NCBI GenBank assembly: GCA_965178585.1 | Contig: OZ238267.1 | Span: 1,674,001-1,738,000, forward strand | Source: Marifrigoribacter sp965178585 | Lineage (GTDB): Bacteria; Bacteroidota; Bacteroidia; Flavobacteriales; Flavobacteriaceae | Length of the DNA stretch: 64,000 nt | Direction of reading: 5' to 3' | In this document: piece by piece, positions 43,569 through 52,117 of the stretch | Numbering within the stretch: the stretch's first letter is position 1 | Layout: each line of letters starts with the position of its first letter | Translations under genes and position numbers: made by a program | The notes under the pieces: generated by a model | What the model saw: only the letters and a program-made list of their open reading frames with translations | Told to the model about the DNA's origin: nothing | Database searches by the model: none

Positions 43569-45116
43569 TTGGAAGCAGTACACGATAAAAAAACCGATAA
43601 GCAGTTATACGACTATCAAAAAGGAGCTATCACTAAGATTTTTGAAAAATTTGAAACAGCCCCAGACGATTATCATTTGTTATATCAATTACCAACAGGA
43701 GGAGGGAAAACAGTTATCTTTTCTGAAATTGTTAGGCAATATTTAAAGCATCATGACAAAAAAGTGTTGGTGATGACTCACCGATTAGAATTATGCCGTC
43801 AAACTTCAGAAATGTTAACCGGTTTTGGAGTTAACAATAAGGTTATTAATAGTACAGCTAACCTTGATGATCAAGATTCATACAGTTGTTTTGTTGCAAT
43901 GGTAGAGACTCTTAACAATCGTCTTAATGATAATAAGTTAGATATATCTGATGTTGGTTTAGTTATTATTGATGAAGCTCACTACAATTCGTTTATTAAA
44001 TTATTTAAATTTTTTGATAAATCTTTCATTCTGGGAGTTACTGCTACTCCATTAAGTTCAAATAAGAACTTACCAATAAAAGATAATTATGACGAATTAA
44101 TTTCTGGTGAAACTATTGAGGCCCTAATTGAAAATGAATTTTTGGCAAGAGCAGAAATTTTTCAATATAATATGGGACTAACTTCATTAGAAGTTGGGTC
44201 TAATGGTGATTATACGGTAAAATCTTCTGAAGATTTATATACGAGCAATGCAATGATGGATAATTTATTGCAAGCTTATTTAAGTAATTCTAAAGGTAAA
44301 AAGACATTAATCTTTAACAATGGTATTAATACTTCGATACAGGTATATTATACATTTCGTGCCGCAGGATTACCTATTAAACACTTAGACAATACCGCAA
44401 CTAAAAAGCAACGTGCAGAAATAATTAAATGGTTTAAAGAAACTCCAGATGCGATTTTAACATCAGTAAGTATCTTGACTACTGGTTTTGATGAGCCTAC
44501 CATAGACACGATTATCCTAAACAGAGCAACAAAATCATTGACATTATATTATCAAATGATTGGTCGTGGTTCACGTATATTAAATAATAAATCGAGCTTT
44601 AATGTTATTGATTTAGGTAATAACACGTATCGTTTTGGGCCTTGGGGTGCTGACTTAGATTGGCAAACAATTTTTAGATCACCAGATTACTTTGTAGATA
44701 GATTACTTGATGATGATGAAATTGAAAACAATTTTAGGTTTGAAATGCCTCCAGAAATTAGAGAGTTATTTTCTAATTCAAAAGAAGTTTATTTTGATAT
44801 TAAAGACACCTATTCAAAAGCAACCGCAAAAGGAGAATCTTCTAAAGTTATTTTAGAAAAATCGATTGCACAACATGCATATATTTGTATTGAAAACAGT
44901 GAAGACGTTTATGACGCTTTAAGTCTTGCAAAAAAACTAGGTGATGATATTGATAACAGAATAGAGCGTTATGCAAAATGTATTAGTAGAAGTACTCATA
45001 ATTTTATTACTTGGTTAAAAGATGATTATCGATTAAAACTTCGTAACCATCTACGTGAGAATTTTGATCGTGTTTATGAAGAAATAAATGGTTTCCCTCC
45101 AAAAGAAGAAGAATAG
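43569..45116 (+). CDS. SF2 DEAH-type helicase
   Basis: This 515-residue superfamily 2 helicase has a different type of core from the neighbouring DEAD proteins. It has LPTGGGKTVIFSEI near residue 39, VMTHRLEL near 66, VIIDEAH near 136 (DEAH motif), GVTATPLSSN near 155, and the SILTTGFDEPTID and QMIGRGSRI motifs IV-VI near 300 and 335. This layout is like the type III restriction and UvrB-like helicase class. It begins with a TTG at 43569 because no ATG is available after the upstream stop. Cellular role unknown; DNA is a likely substrate. Confidence 0.88.
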   Translation: MEAVHDKKTDKQLYDYQKGAITKIFEKFETAPDDYHLLYQLPTGGGKTVIFSEIVRQYLKHHDKKVLVMTHRLELCRQTSEMLTGFGVNNKVINSTANLDDQDSYSCFVAMVETLNNRLNDNKLDISDVGLVIIDEAHYNSFIKLFKFFDKSFILGVTATPLSSNKNLPIKDNYDELISGETIEALIENEFLARAEIFQYNMGLTSLEVGSNGDYTVKSSEDLYTSNAMMDNLLQAYLSNSKGKKTLIFNNGINTSIQVYYTFRAAGLPIKHLDNTATKKQRAEIIKWFKETPDAILTSVSILTTGFDEPTIDTIILNRATKSLTLYYQMIGRGSRILNNKSSFNVIDLGNNTYRFGPWGADLDWQTIFRSPDYFVDRLLDDDEIENNFRFEMPPEIRELFSNSKEVYFDIKDTYSKATAKGESSKVILEKSIAQHAYICIENSEDVYDALSLAKKLGDDIDNRIERYAKCISRSTHNFITWLKDDYRLKLRNHLRENFDRVYEEINGFPPKEEE

Positions 45117-45227
45117 GGTAATTTATAAATTGTTTTGGAGTACAAGTTAGTTTTTCAAATTGCTAATCACGATACTTTCTCTATTCTTTTAGTATTGATT
45201 TTATGCTTTTGTTGAACAATTTATGGC

Positions 45228-45259
45228 TTTGATTGCAAAAAGTATTTTTTATACCTTAG
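45228..45259 (+). promoter_or_regulatory. promoter of the MscS gene (TTTG-N20-TACCTTAG)
   Basis: TTTG at 45228-45231 is followed after 20 bases by TACCTTAG, one base off the -7 consensus, 19 bases before the channel ATG. Confidence 0.5.
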
Positions 45260-45277
45260 CATTTAGAATCATTTAGA

Positions 45278-46970
45278 ATGAAATTTAACAAACTAGTATT
45301 TCTATTAGTATTTATTCCGTATTTACTAATTTCTCAAAATAGTGAAGAAGCAATAGTTGTAGATTCTATATATAAGACTCAAAATGTCATAAAAAGTTCT
45401 CCTTCACCCGTAATCCTTAATAAGGATACTATATTTTATTTAAACAATAATTTTGAAGATTATCCTACAGAATTAAGAGCTAAAGACATCTCTGAAAGAT
45501 TACAAAAACTTGTTGATGATTACAATCCATTAATTGACAGTATTTATAATCTTAAAAAAAACGATTATATAGAATCTAAATTTAATAAACAATTACTTTT
45601 TATTACAACTAAAGAAGAGGGTGTTATTAATCAAGTACCAGTAATGGATCTTGCTAATAATAGAGTAGAAGTAATAAAAGAAAAATTAGCTTATAAAAAG
45701 CCTATGACATTTAAAGAAAGAGCTAAAAGTATTGGCTTTTTTGCATTATCTCTACTAGTTTTAATAGGAGTTATAAAATTAATTAACTTCTTCTTTAAAA
45801 GAATTAAAGTACGTTTATCTAAAATTGAAAGGAAATTTTTAAAGAAAAATGGATATCTTTTAAAATACTTCATTCCAAGAAAAACTGCCAACATTTTTGT
45901 TTTTATTTCTAATATTGTTAGAGTAAGTTTAATAATAATAATACTAATATTTTACTCTCCATTTATGTTTAGCTTTTTTCCTTGGGCTAAGCATATTGTC
46001 GGATTGTTTTATAATTATATCTCTACTCCGGTGAAATTTATTTTCTATGGTTTTATTGACTTTATACCTTCCTTATTTTTTATAATAATTATTGCTTTGT
46101 TTGCTAGATACATTGTAAGAGTAGGTAAAGAAATATTTTTAGATATAGATTCTGGGAAATTGGTTTTTGAAAACTTTCATAAAGATTGGGCATTACCTAC
46201 AGAAAAAATATTTAGCGTAATAATATATGCTGTTGCGCTAATATTAATTTTTCCATATATACCAGGATCTGGTTCATCTGCATTTCAGGGTATTTCAATA
46301 TTTATTGGTGCTATTATCTCATTTGGATCTACTTCTGCAATTTCTAATATTATTGCTGGTATTGTTATTACATATATGAGACCTTTCCAGATAGGTGATC
46401 GTGTGAAAATTAATGGTATAGTGGGTGATGTTCGCGCTAAAACTATTTTAGTCACTCATTTAGTTACTACTAAAAATGAAGATGTTACAATACCCAATGC
46501 CAACATATTATTAGGTACTATAGTAAATTATTCTAAAAACGAAGATGGAGAAAATATAATACTTCATACTAAAATAACATTGGGGTACGATTTACCTTGG
46601 GAGACTGCACATAAATTATTATTAACTGCTGCTAATAACACTCAACTTTTAGATAAAAATCCTGCACCATTTGTATTACAAACAAGTTTAGATGATTATT
46701 ATGTATCGTATGAATTAAATGCATATACAAGTTTTCCAAAAAAAAATGCCTCTAATTTATTCCGAAATTCATAAAAACATATTAGATATTTTTAATGATG
46801 CTGGAATAGAAATACTATCACCAGCTTATATGGCTGCTAGAGATGGAACTTTATCTACAGTTCCTAGCCAATTGAAACCTGAAGATAAAAGTCCATTGAC
46901 TAAAATAGTTGATCACTTAACAGGAAGAAACCAAGAAGTTATCATTAAAAAACCTGAAGACAACAAATAA
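45278..46970 (+). pseudogene. mechanosensitive MscS-family channel, frameshifted at an A9 run (possibly still expressed)
   Basis: Two frames together make one MscS channel of about 563 residues: a signal peptide, a helical periplasmic part (residues about 20-140), five membrane helices, and the pore helix and MscS beta domain around residues 340-450 (SAISNIIAGIVITYMRPFQIGDRV split over the motif). The first frame stops at 46774 after SFPKKNASNL. The other frame continues SFPKKMPLIYSEIHKN and ends at 46970. The shift is +1 at A9 in 46738-46746. Loss of the C-terminal 80 residues would remove part of the beta/alpha domain. A nine-A run is a possible slippage site, so expression by slippage, an error or a true null are all open. 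Confidence 0.85.
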
Positions 46971-47035
46971 CATTATTATTACTTTTTTTTTGTTGTGAAA
47001 ACTGACTAGTGAAATTTAAAAATATTGCATTTGAT

Positions 47036-47058
47036 ACCACATTAATATGTGGTTTTTT
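47036..47058 (+). terminator. rho-independent terminator after the channel gene
   Basis: ACCACAT (47036-47042) and ATGTGGT (47047-47053) pair over seven bases with a TAAT loop, and a T6 tract follows. It separates the channel from the cyclase operon. Confidence 0.75.
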
Positions 47059-47159
47059 GGGGAAATTAATGGTTATTAAACGTAATATGATTTCTATATT
47101 ATTAAGAATGAGTATATTTAAAATAATATTAAAAAAATAACAACTAAAATAACCTTACC

Positions 47160-47627
47160 ATGAAAAAAATTAAACAAACACTTTTTCTTTTAACTATTTC
47201 ATTGATCTTATTTGCTAATGATACAATAGCACAAGAAACTATTTATGTAACTTTAAATGTTAATACAGCAGAAGTTAAAACAGATGGCGCTCATAATTAT
47301 TGTCGTTTTGAGGGGCAATCTGAATCAATGGATACTCGTGATTTTACTATTAATGCTAATGTAGGAGATACAATAATTTGGGAAGCAGTGTCCTCTTCAT
47401 CTGATGATGATCAAGTTAAAATCACAGCTATAGATTATGAAGGTGGAACTAATGTTTTCAGCTCAAACAAAATGAGAGGAGAAAATGGTGTCGTTACTGG
47501 TAAGATTAATAAAGATACTGCTGGAAAAGATGCTTATAAGTACACTATTTCATTCAAAATTATGACTAATGGACAATTAAGACCTGGTACTTTTCAAGTT
47601 GATCCAAAGATAAAAGTAGGATCCTAA
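47160..47627 (+). CDS. small secreted beta-rich protein upstream of the cyclase gene
   Basis: This 155-residue protein has a signal peptide (MKKIKQTLFLLTISLILFAND) ending at TIAQ. The mature part is beta-rich, with NVGDTIIWEAVSSSSDDDQ near residue 70, a phrase like the strand-turn of cupredoxin-like or Ig-like folds, then ITAIDYEGGTNVFSSNKM near 95 and a terminal GTFQVDPKIKV. No copper ligands are evident. It starts a three-gene unit: 12 bases to the cyclase gene. I do not recognise a named family. A role as periplasmic ligand or partner of the TPR sensor is a guess from gene order. Confidence 0.7.
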   Translation: MKKIKQTLFLLTISLILFANDTIAQETIYVTLNVNTAEVKTDGAHNYCRFEGQSESMDTRDFTINANVGDTIIWEAVSSSSDDDQVKITAIDYEGGTNVFSSNKMRGENGVVTGKINKDTAGKDAYKYTISFKIMTNGQLRPGTFQVDPKIKVGS

Positions 47628-47639
47628 AATATACCGTAA

Positions 47640-49460
47640 ATGATATTTAATCATTCACGTATAATATTTTTTAAAAAAGAAGCCATTCTTATAATATGCT
47701 TCTTTTTTCTTTTTCAAACAAATTCATTTTGTCAAAGTAATGATAAAATAGATAGTTTAGAAAACGTATTTGTTTTAAGAAAATTTAAAAAAGAGAATCG
47801 ATTAAAAATTTTAAAAGATCTTGCTTATAACCACCCAGATCCAGATAAAGCATTAGAATATAGTCTAGAATTAATTGAAGAAGCCCAATTAGTAGATTCT
47901 ATTAATTTTTTATTTGATGGTTACCTACTAAAAGGAAATGCACTTAAAATTAAAGGAGACCTAAGCGCTGCTTTAGAAAGCTATTTCCTTGGTGCTGAAA
48001 TAGCCTATGATGAAAATGAAGAAATTGGTACTATTAATATTACTATAGCAGATGTTTATTCTATTATGGAAAATCATGATAAAGCTAATTATTATTATGA
48101 TATTGCTATAGATATTTTAAGAAAAGAAAAAGATTCTTTAAATCTTGCATCAGCTCTTTCAAATGCAGGAGATGAGTTCTTTTATCAAAACAAATTTGAT
48201 AAAGCATTACTCTATTTTAATGAATCTGGAATAATTTTTAAAAAAAAGAATTATTTATTAGGTACTGCATACAACCTTGGAAATACAGGTATGGTATATG
48301 CTGAGCAAGGAAAGAATGAACTTGCCAAAGAAAATATTCTTGAATCTATCAAGATTCTTGAAGAGTTAAAGGAATACTACCCAATAAGTATCTATTTAAC
48401 ATATATGTCAGATATATATTTAAATCAAGGTGATTGGAAAACAGCAGTTAATTATTCTAAATTAAGCTTAGAGTTGTCTAAAAAATATGGACTTAAAAAA
48501 CAGATAAGTGACGCCAATCTTCAATTGTCTAATTTATTTGAATTAACAGGAAACCTTGTTGATTATATAAAATACTATAAGGATCACATTAAATATAAAG
48601 ATAGTGTTAACAATATCTCATCTGTACAGCAAATGGCAGCATTACGGGCAGATTTTGAAATATCTCAAAAACAAATTGAAGTCGATCTTTTAAATGAACA
48701 AAAAAGAACACAACGCATTTTAGTTATTTCTATTATCGTAGCCTTGTTTTTATTGACTTTACTTGCAATTGGTCTTTTTAGAAGATACCGTTTTATTAAT
48801 AAAACAAATAAAATAATAGAGATTGAAAAAAATCGCTCAGAAACTTTATTGCTTAATATTTTACCAGAAGAAACGGCTCAGGAATTAAAAGAATATGGAA
48901 AAGTAAAAGCAAAACGATTTGAAATGGTTTCTGTTTTATTTACAGATTTTAAGGATTTTACTCAACAAGCAGAAAGTTTAACCCCTGAAGAATTAGTAGA
49001 AAGCATAGATTTTTATTTTTCAAAATTTGATGAAATAATAGAAAAATATGATTTAGAAAAAATTAAAACTGTTGGAGATGCATATATGTGTGCTGGTGGT
49101 TTACCGTTTCCTGATGCAAAGCACATTAAAAACATAATTCTTGCTGCAATAGAAATTAATGATTTTGTGATAAAATCTAAAAACTATAACCCTAACAGTC
49201 ATGCTAGGTTTGATATTAGAATTGGTGTTAATACAGGCCCAGTAGTTGCTGGTGTTGTAGGGACAAAGAAATTTGTTTACGATATTTGGGGTGATACCGT
49301 AAATATAGCATCCCGTATGGAATCAAATTCTTTATCAGGAAGGATTAATATTTCTGAAAGCACTTATAATTTAATAAAAAATGAATTTGATTGTGAATTC
49401 AGAGGAGAAATTAATGTAAAAAATAGAGGGACACTTAAGATGTATTTTGTAAATAATTAA
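47640..49460 (+). CDS. TPR-sensor transmembrane class III nucleotide cyclase
   Basis: This 606-residue protein has a signal/first helix (IILICFFFLFQTN-type, residues 15-32), then about seven TPR-like helix pairs (residues about 55-330). A transmembrane helix lies near 358-378 (RILVISIIVALFLLTLLAIG), with a coiled linker containing the NILPEETAQELKEYG motif. The class III cyclase domain is about 425-606. The metal Asp is in VSVLFTDFKDFTQQ, the second metal Asp in KIKTVGDAYMCAGG, and the transition-state Asn and Arg in GDTVNIASRMESN. The Lys in KIKTVGD and Asp in FVYDIWGD match the ATP-binding pair of adenylate cyclases, so cAMP is predicted. Its PycTM-like neighbour (23 bases on) is a possible effector. 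Confidence 0.93.
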   Translation: MIFNHSRIIFFKKEAILIICFFFLFQTNSFCQSNDKIDSLENVFVLRKFKKENRLKILKDLAYNHPDPDKALEYSLELIEEAQLVDSINFLFDGYLLKGNALKIKGDLSAALESYFLGAEIAYDENEEIGTINITIADVYSIMENHDKANYYYDIAIDILRKEKDSLNLASALSNAGDEFFYQNKFDKALLYFNESGIIFKKKNYLLGTAYNLGNTGMVYAEQGKNELAKENILESIKILEELKEYYPISIYLTYMSDIYLNQGDWKTAVNYSKLSLELSKKYGLKKQISDANLQLSNLFELTGNLVDYIKYYKDHIKYKDSVNNISSVQQMAALRADFEISQKQIEVDLLNEQKRTQRILVISIIVALFLLTLLAIGLFRRYRFINKTNKIIEIEKNRSETLLLNILPEETAQELKEYGKVKAKRFEMVSVLFTDFKDFTQQAESLTPEELVESIDFYFSKFDEIIEKYDLEKIKTVGDAYMCAGGLPFPDAKHIKNIILAAIEINDFVIKSKNYNPNSHARFDIRIGVNTGPVVAGVVGTKKFVYDIWGDTVNIASRMESNSLSGRINISESTYNLIKNEFDCEFRGEINVKNRGTLKMYFVNN

Positions 49461-49483
49461 TACATAAAACAAATAATTAAAGG

Positions 49484-49996
49484 ATGAATCAGGATACAAA
49501 TAATTACTGGGAACAATTAGAGAGATTAGAGAAATTAATAAGAGCTTCAGAATTAAAAGCTGGTATTATATTTTCATTTCATAGTTTAATATTGGGATTA
49601 TTTATAGATAGATTAGAAAATTTCGAACACATTTTTAAAGAAAGCATATTGATGTTAATATTTGGGATTTGCTGGATTATTCTTGTCATAATTTCCATAT
49701 TTTATTGCTTTAAATGTTTCCACCCAAAAATGGAGCTTAAAAATGAAGAAAATGTTTTCTTTTTCCGAGATGCTGCTAACAAATTTGGAAATATAAAACA
49801 ATATGCTAAAAAGTTGATACAAGTTTGTGAAACAGAAGAAGAAATAATTGATCAATTAAGTCAACAAATATTTGTTGAAAGTATAATTGTAAATCAAAAA
49901 TTTAAAAGTGTTCAAAAGGCTATAAAATCATTTGCACTAAGCTTTGTATTTGTAGTCTTAATATTGATATTTTGGATCATTAGTATTGAATTCTGA
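49484..49996 (+). CDS. PycTM-like Pycsar effector family protein (DUF5706)
   Basis: This 170-residue protein resembles the DUF5706 effectors called PycTM. A SELKAGIIFSFHSLILGLF helix near residues 16-34 corresponds to the usual KA-containing first helix, followed by a second helix near 52-70 and the HPKMEL segment. A soluble part has FFFRDAANKFGNIKQY near residue 88 and IDQLSQQIFVESIIVNQKF near 122, and a third helix closes the protein near 147-168. In the Pycsar anti-phage system, PycTM binds cyclic pyrimidines and damages the membrane. Here the neighbour is a predicted adenylate cyclase, so the ligand may differ. Family assignment is by pattern, not by search. Confidence 0.78.
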   Translation: MNQDTNNYWEQLERLEKLIRASELKAGIIFSFHSLILGLFIDRLENFEHIFKESILMLIFGICWIILVIISIFYCFKCFHPKMELKNEENVFFFRDAANKFGNIKQYAKKLIQVCETEEEIIDQLSQQIFVESIIVNQKFKSVQKAIKSFALSFVFVVLILIFWIISIEF

Positions 49997-50031
49997 AGAT
50001 TGATAATCTATGAAGAATTATAACAAAATAA

Positions 50032-50263
50032 GAAAGAATTATTTGTGATATTGATTTAGATTTTCTTGGAAGTCCTAATTATTATAAAACTGGCATTCAA
50101 TTATTTAATGAATTGAATGAATTCTCAAAAAAAAATAAATACCTCTGAGTGGAATAAAGTGCAAATTCAATTTCTTAAAAATCATAAGTATCACACCGAC
50201 TTTGCTATAAAAAATCGTCAGCCCAATAAAAACAAAAGATTTGAAGAACTTATATCACTTTGA
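50032..50263 (+). pseudogene. remnant of an HD-domain phosphohydrolase gene
   Basis: The intergenic stretch between the PycTM-like gene and the DedA-like gene is not empty. From base 50032 the frame reads ERIICDIDLDFLGSPNYYKT and later LNEFSKK, then shifts by +1 at an A9 run (50127-50135). It continues TSEWNKVQIQFLKNHKYHT and FAIKNRQ to a stop at 50261. This matches the C-terminal third of HD-domain proteins, including the last metal Asp motif (CDADLDYLG) and the EWN...FL..H.Y.T phrase. The N-terminal HD half is absent, so it is a decayed piece. The rest of the gap up to 50459 is AT-rich with nothing recognisable. Confidence 0.72.
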
Positions 50264-50459
50264 CTAATATCTTTTTTAATTTATATTCTGTCTTTATTGA
50301 TTTTAATATCATTTGATTTTCAGTTCTTTAATAGTTATATTTTTTTTGTTTTATTGCAGGCTTCATAATTTACTGTTAATATGCTTTTCTCATAAAATAA
50401 ATCTTAATTTTCCATGTTATCTTCGCATCTGTTTGATTTAAAAACAGATCGAATATTTT

Positions 50460-51080
50460 ATGAGTACAAGCCCTAAACAAAGTATTAAAAAATCTAAAAT
50501 AAGATTGCTTCACCAGTATTATTCATATACTGGTTTTTATGCATTTGTAAGATCTAGTTTAGGTAAAGCAATCATTCCAATAGCTTTATTTATTATTGCT
50601 TTATGGGTGATTCATGCTTTTCTTATTGATTTTAATGATCTATTTACATCAATAACGACTACATTTAATCCAATTACTATTTTAGGGGTTTTCTTTGCTT
50701 CGGAATCTTTATTAGGGTTAGTTCCTCCAGAAATATTTATTGCTTGGGCAGATAAAACAGAGTTCCCAATATTTTTCTTATCCATGCTTGCTGTTTTATC
50801 TTATTTGGGCGGAATTATTTCTTTTTTTATAGGCAAGGCCATTTCAAAAATGCCAACTGTTTATAATTATTTAGAAGTGAAAATGGCGAAACATGTAAAA
50901 ATGATTAGAAAATGGGGAGGTTTTTTAATTGTTGTTGGAGCCTTACTACCTATACCATTTTCTATAACAAGTATTGCTGCCGGATTAATTCATTATAAGT
51001 TTAAAAATTACTTATTGTTTGGTCTATTGCGTTTTGTTCGTTTTTATCTTTATGCCTTAGTTATTTTTAATGTTTTATAA
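50460..51080 (+). CDS. DedA/VTT-like membrane protein
   Basis: This 206-residue protein has about five membrane helices. Its hydrophobic core reads ESLLGLVPPEIFIAWA near residue 82, SYLGGIISFFIGKAISK near residue 115 and GALLPIPFSITSIAAGL near residue 160, matching the VTT (DedA, SNARE-associated) pattern with an amphipathic re-entrant Pro and a conserved Gly-Arg-like turn. DedA proteins help lipid scrambling or proton-motive-force homeostasis. Databases sometimes call the flavobacterial form a short-chain dehydrogenase, which the sequence does not support. Confidence 0.75.
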   Translation: MSTSPKQSIKKSKIRLLHQYYSYTGFYAFVRSSLGKAIIPIALFIIALWVIHAFLIDFNDLFTSITTTFNPITILGVFFASESLLGLVPPEIFIAWADKTEFPIFFLSMLAVLSYLGGIISFFIGKAISKMPTVYNYLEVKMAKHVKMIRKWGGFLIVVGALLPIPFSITSIAAGLIHYKFKNYLLFGLLRFVRFYLYALVIFNVL

Positions 51081-51141
51081 TATCTATTCCTTCATTTTTT
51101 TGATGAAAATAATAGAATGTTAACTATGAAATGAATTTACT

Positions 51142-51149
51142 TACATTTG
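51142..51149 (+). promoter_or_regulatory. -7 promoter element of the EamA gene
   Basis: TACATTTG matches TAnnTTTG exactly, 18 bases before the EamA ATG. Confidence 0.5.
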
Positions 51150-51166
51150 TTTGATTAAGTAAATTT

Positions 51167-52099
51167 ATGGATAAGCCCCAAAATAAAATTCTAATTGCGC
51201 TCGCTTTTTTTGCTATTTATGTAATTTGGGGGTCCACTTACCTTTTAAACAAAATAGCTGTTGCAGAATTGCCCGCATTTATGTTGGCTTCTACTCGTTT
51301 TATAATTTCCAGTTTATTAATATTTGGAATTGCTAAAATCTTAAAAATACCTATTCGAGTGACTAGGAGGCAATTTTTTAATACAGCTATTGCTGGGTTT
51401 TTATTTTTAACCTTTGGTAACGGATTAGTAGTTTGGACCCTAAATTATGTAGATAGTGGTTTTGCAGCACTTGAAATTTCTGCCCAGCCTTTAGTGATAT
51501 TGATTTTGATGAGAGTATTACAAGGAAAGAAAATTGTAACAATGTCTTTAATTGGTGTTTTTTTAGGTATGATTGGAATCTATTTATTAGTAAGTCAAAA
51601 TCATATTTATTTAAAAGAAAATAGTGCATTGAGTATTATACTAATATTTTTATGTATGATCAGTTGGGCTTATGCTAGCATCTTTGTGGGTAATGCAGAT
51701 TTGCCCTCGAACTATTTTGTAAATACAGGTTATCAAATGCTAACAGGTGGAATTATGTTAGCAATAGTTAGTTTCTCTTTAAGAGAGGAGTGGGTTAATC
51801 CAATTCAATGGAGTGAATCTGTAAAATGGTCTATGTTATTGCTTATTATTTTTGGAAGCATTGTTGCATTTACGTCATTTAATTTTCTATTAAAAGTTGT
51901 ATCTCCAGAAAAAGTAGCAACCTCAACATATGTAAACCCTATTATCGCATTGCTTTTAGGTTGGTATTTATTAGATGAACAAATTACTACACAATCTGTC
52001 ATAGCAGCAATTATATTATTAACGGGTGTTTATTTTATTAATACCAAAAAGAAACTTGCAATATTATCAAGGTTTAAAAACAGAAGACAAAAGTTTTAA
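51167..52099 (+). CDS. EamA/DMT-family transporter
   Basis: This 310-residue protein has ten membrane helices in two repeated EamA halves, as in YedA/RhaT-type exporters. Landmarks are YVIWGSTYLLNKIAV near residue 18, FGNGLVVWTLNYVDSGFAAL near residue 82 and VSPEKVATSTYVNPIIALLLGW near residue 245 (split over the family's signature). Transporters of this class often export amino acids or metabolites; the substrate is unknown. It converges with the second ccsBA gene, 18 bases apart. Confidence 0.9.
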   Translation: MDKPQNKILIALAFFAIYVIWGSTYLLNKIAVAELPAFMLASTRFIISSLLIFGIAKILKIPIRVTRRQFFNTAIAGFLFLTFGNGLVVWTLNYVDSGFAALEISAQPLVILILMRVLQGKKIVTMSLIGVFLGMIGIYLLVSQNHIYLKENSALSIILIFLCMISWAYASIFVGNADLPSNYFVNTGYQMLTGGIMLAIVSFSLREEWVNPIQWSESVKWSMLLLIIFGSIVAFTSFNFLLKVVSPEKVATSTYVNPIIALLLGWYLLDEQITTQSVIAAIILLTGVYFINTKKKLAILSRFKNRRQKF

Positions 52100-52117
52100 T
52101 CTTATTTATTAATCTCT

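Noticed and set aside
47640..49996. Canonical Pycsar assignment with pyrimidine cyclase
   Set aside because: The cyclase has the Lys/Asp pair typical of adenylate cyclases and a membrane TPR sensor, so the canonical soluble pyrimidine cyclase label is not supported.
50460..51080. Label short-chain dehydrogenase for the VTT-like protein
   Set aside because: No Rossmann glycine motif; it is a membrane protein.
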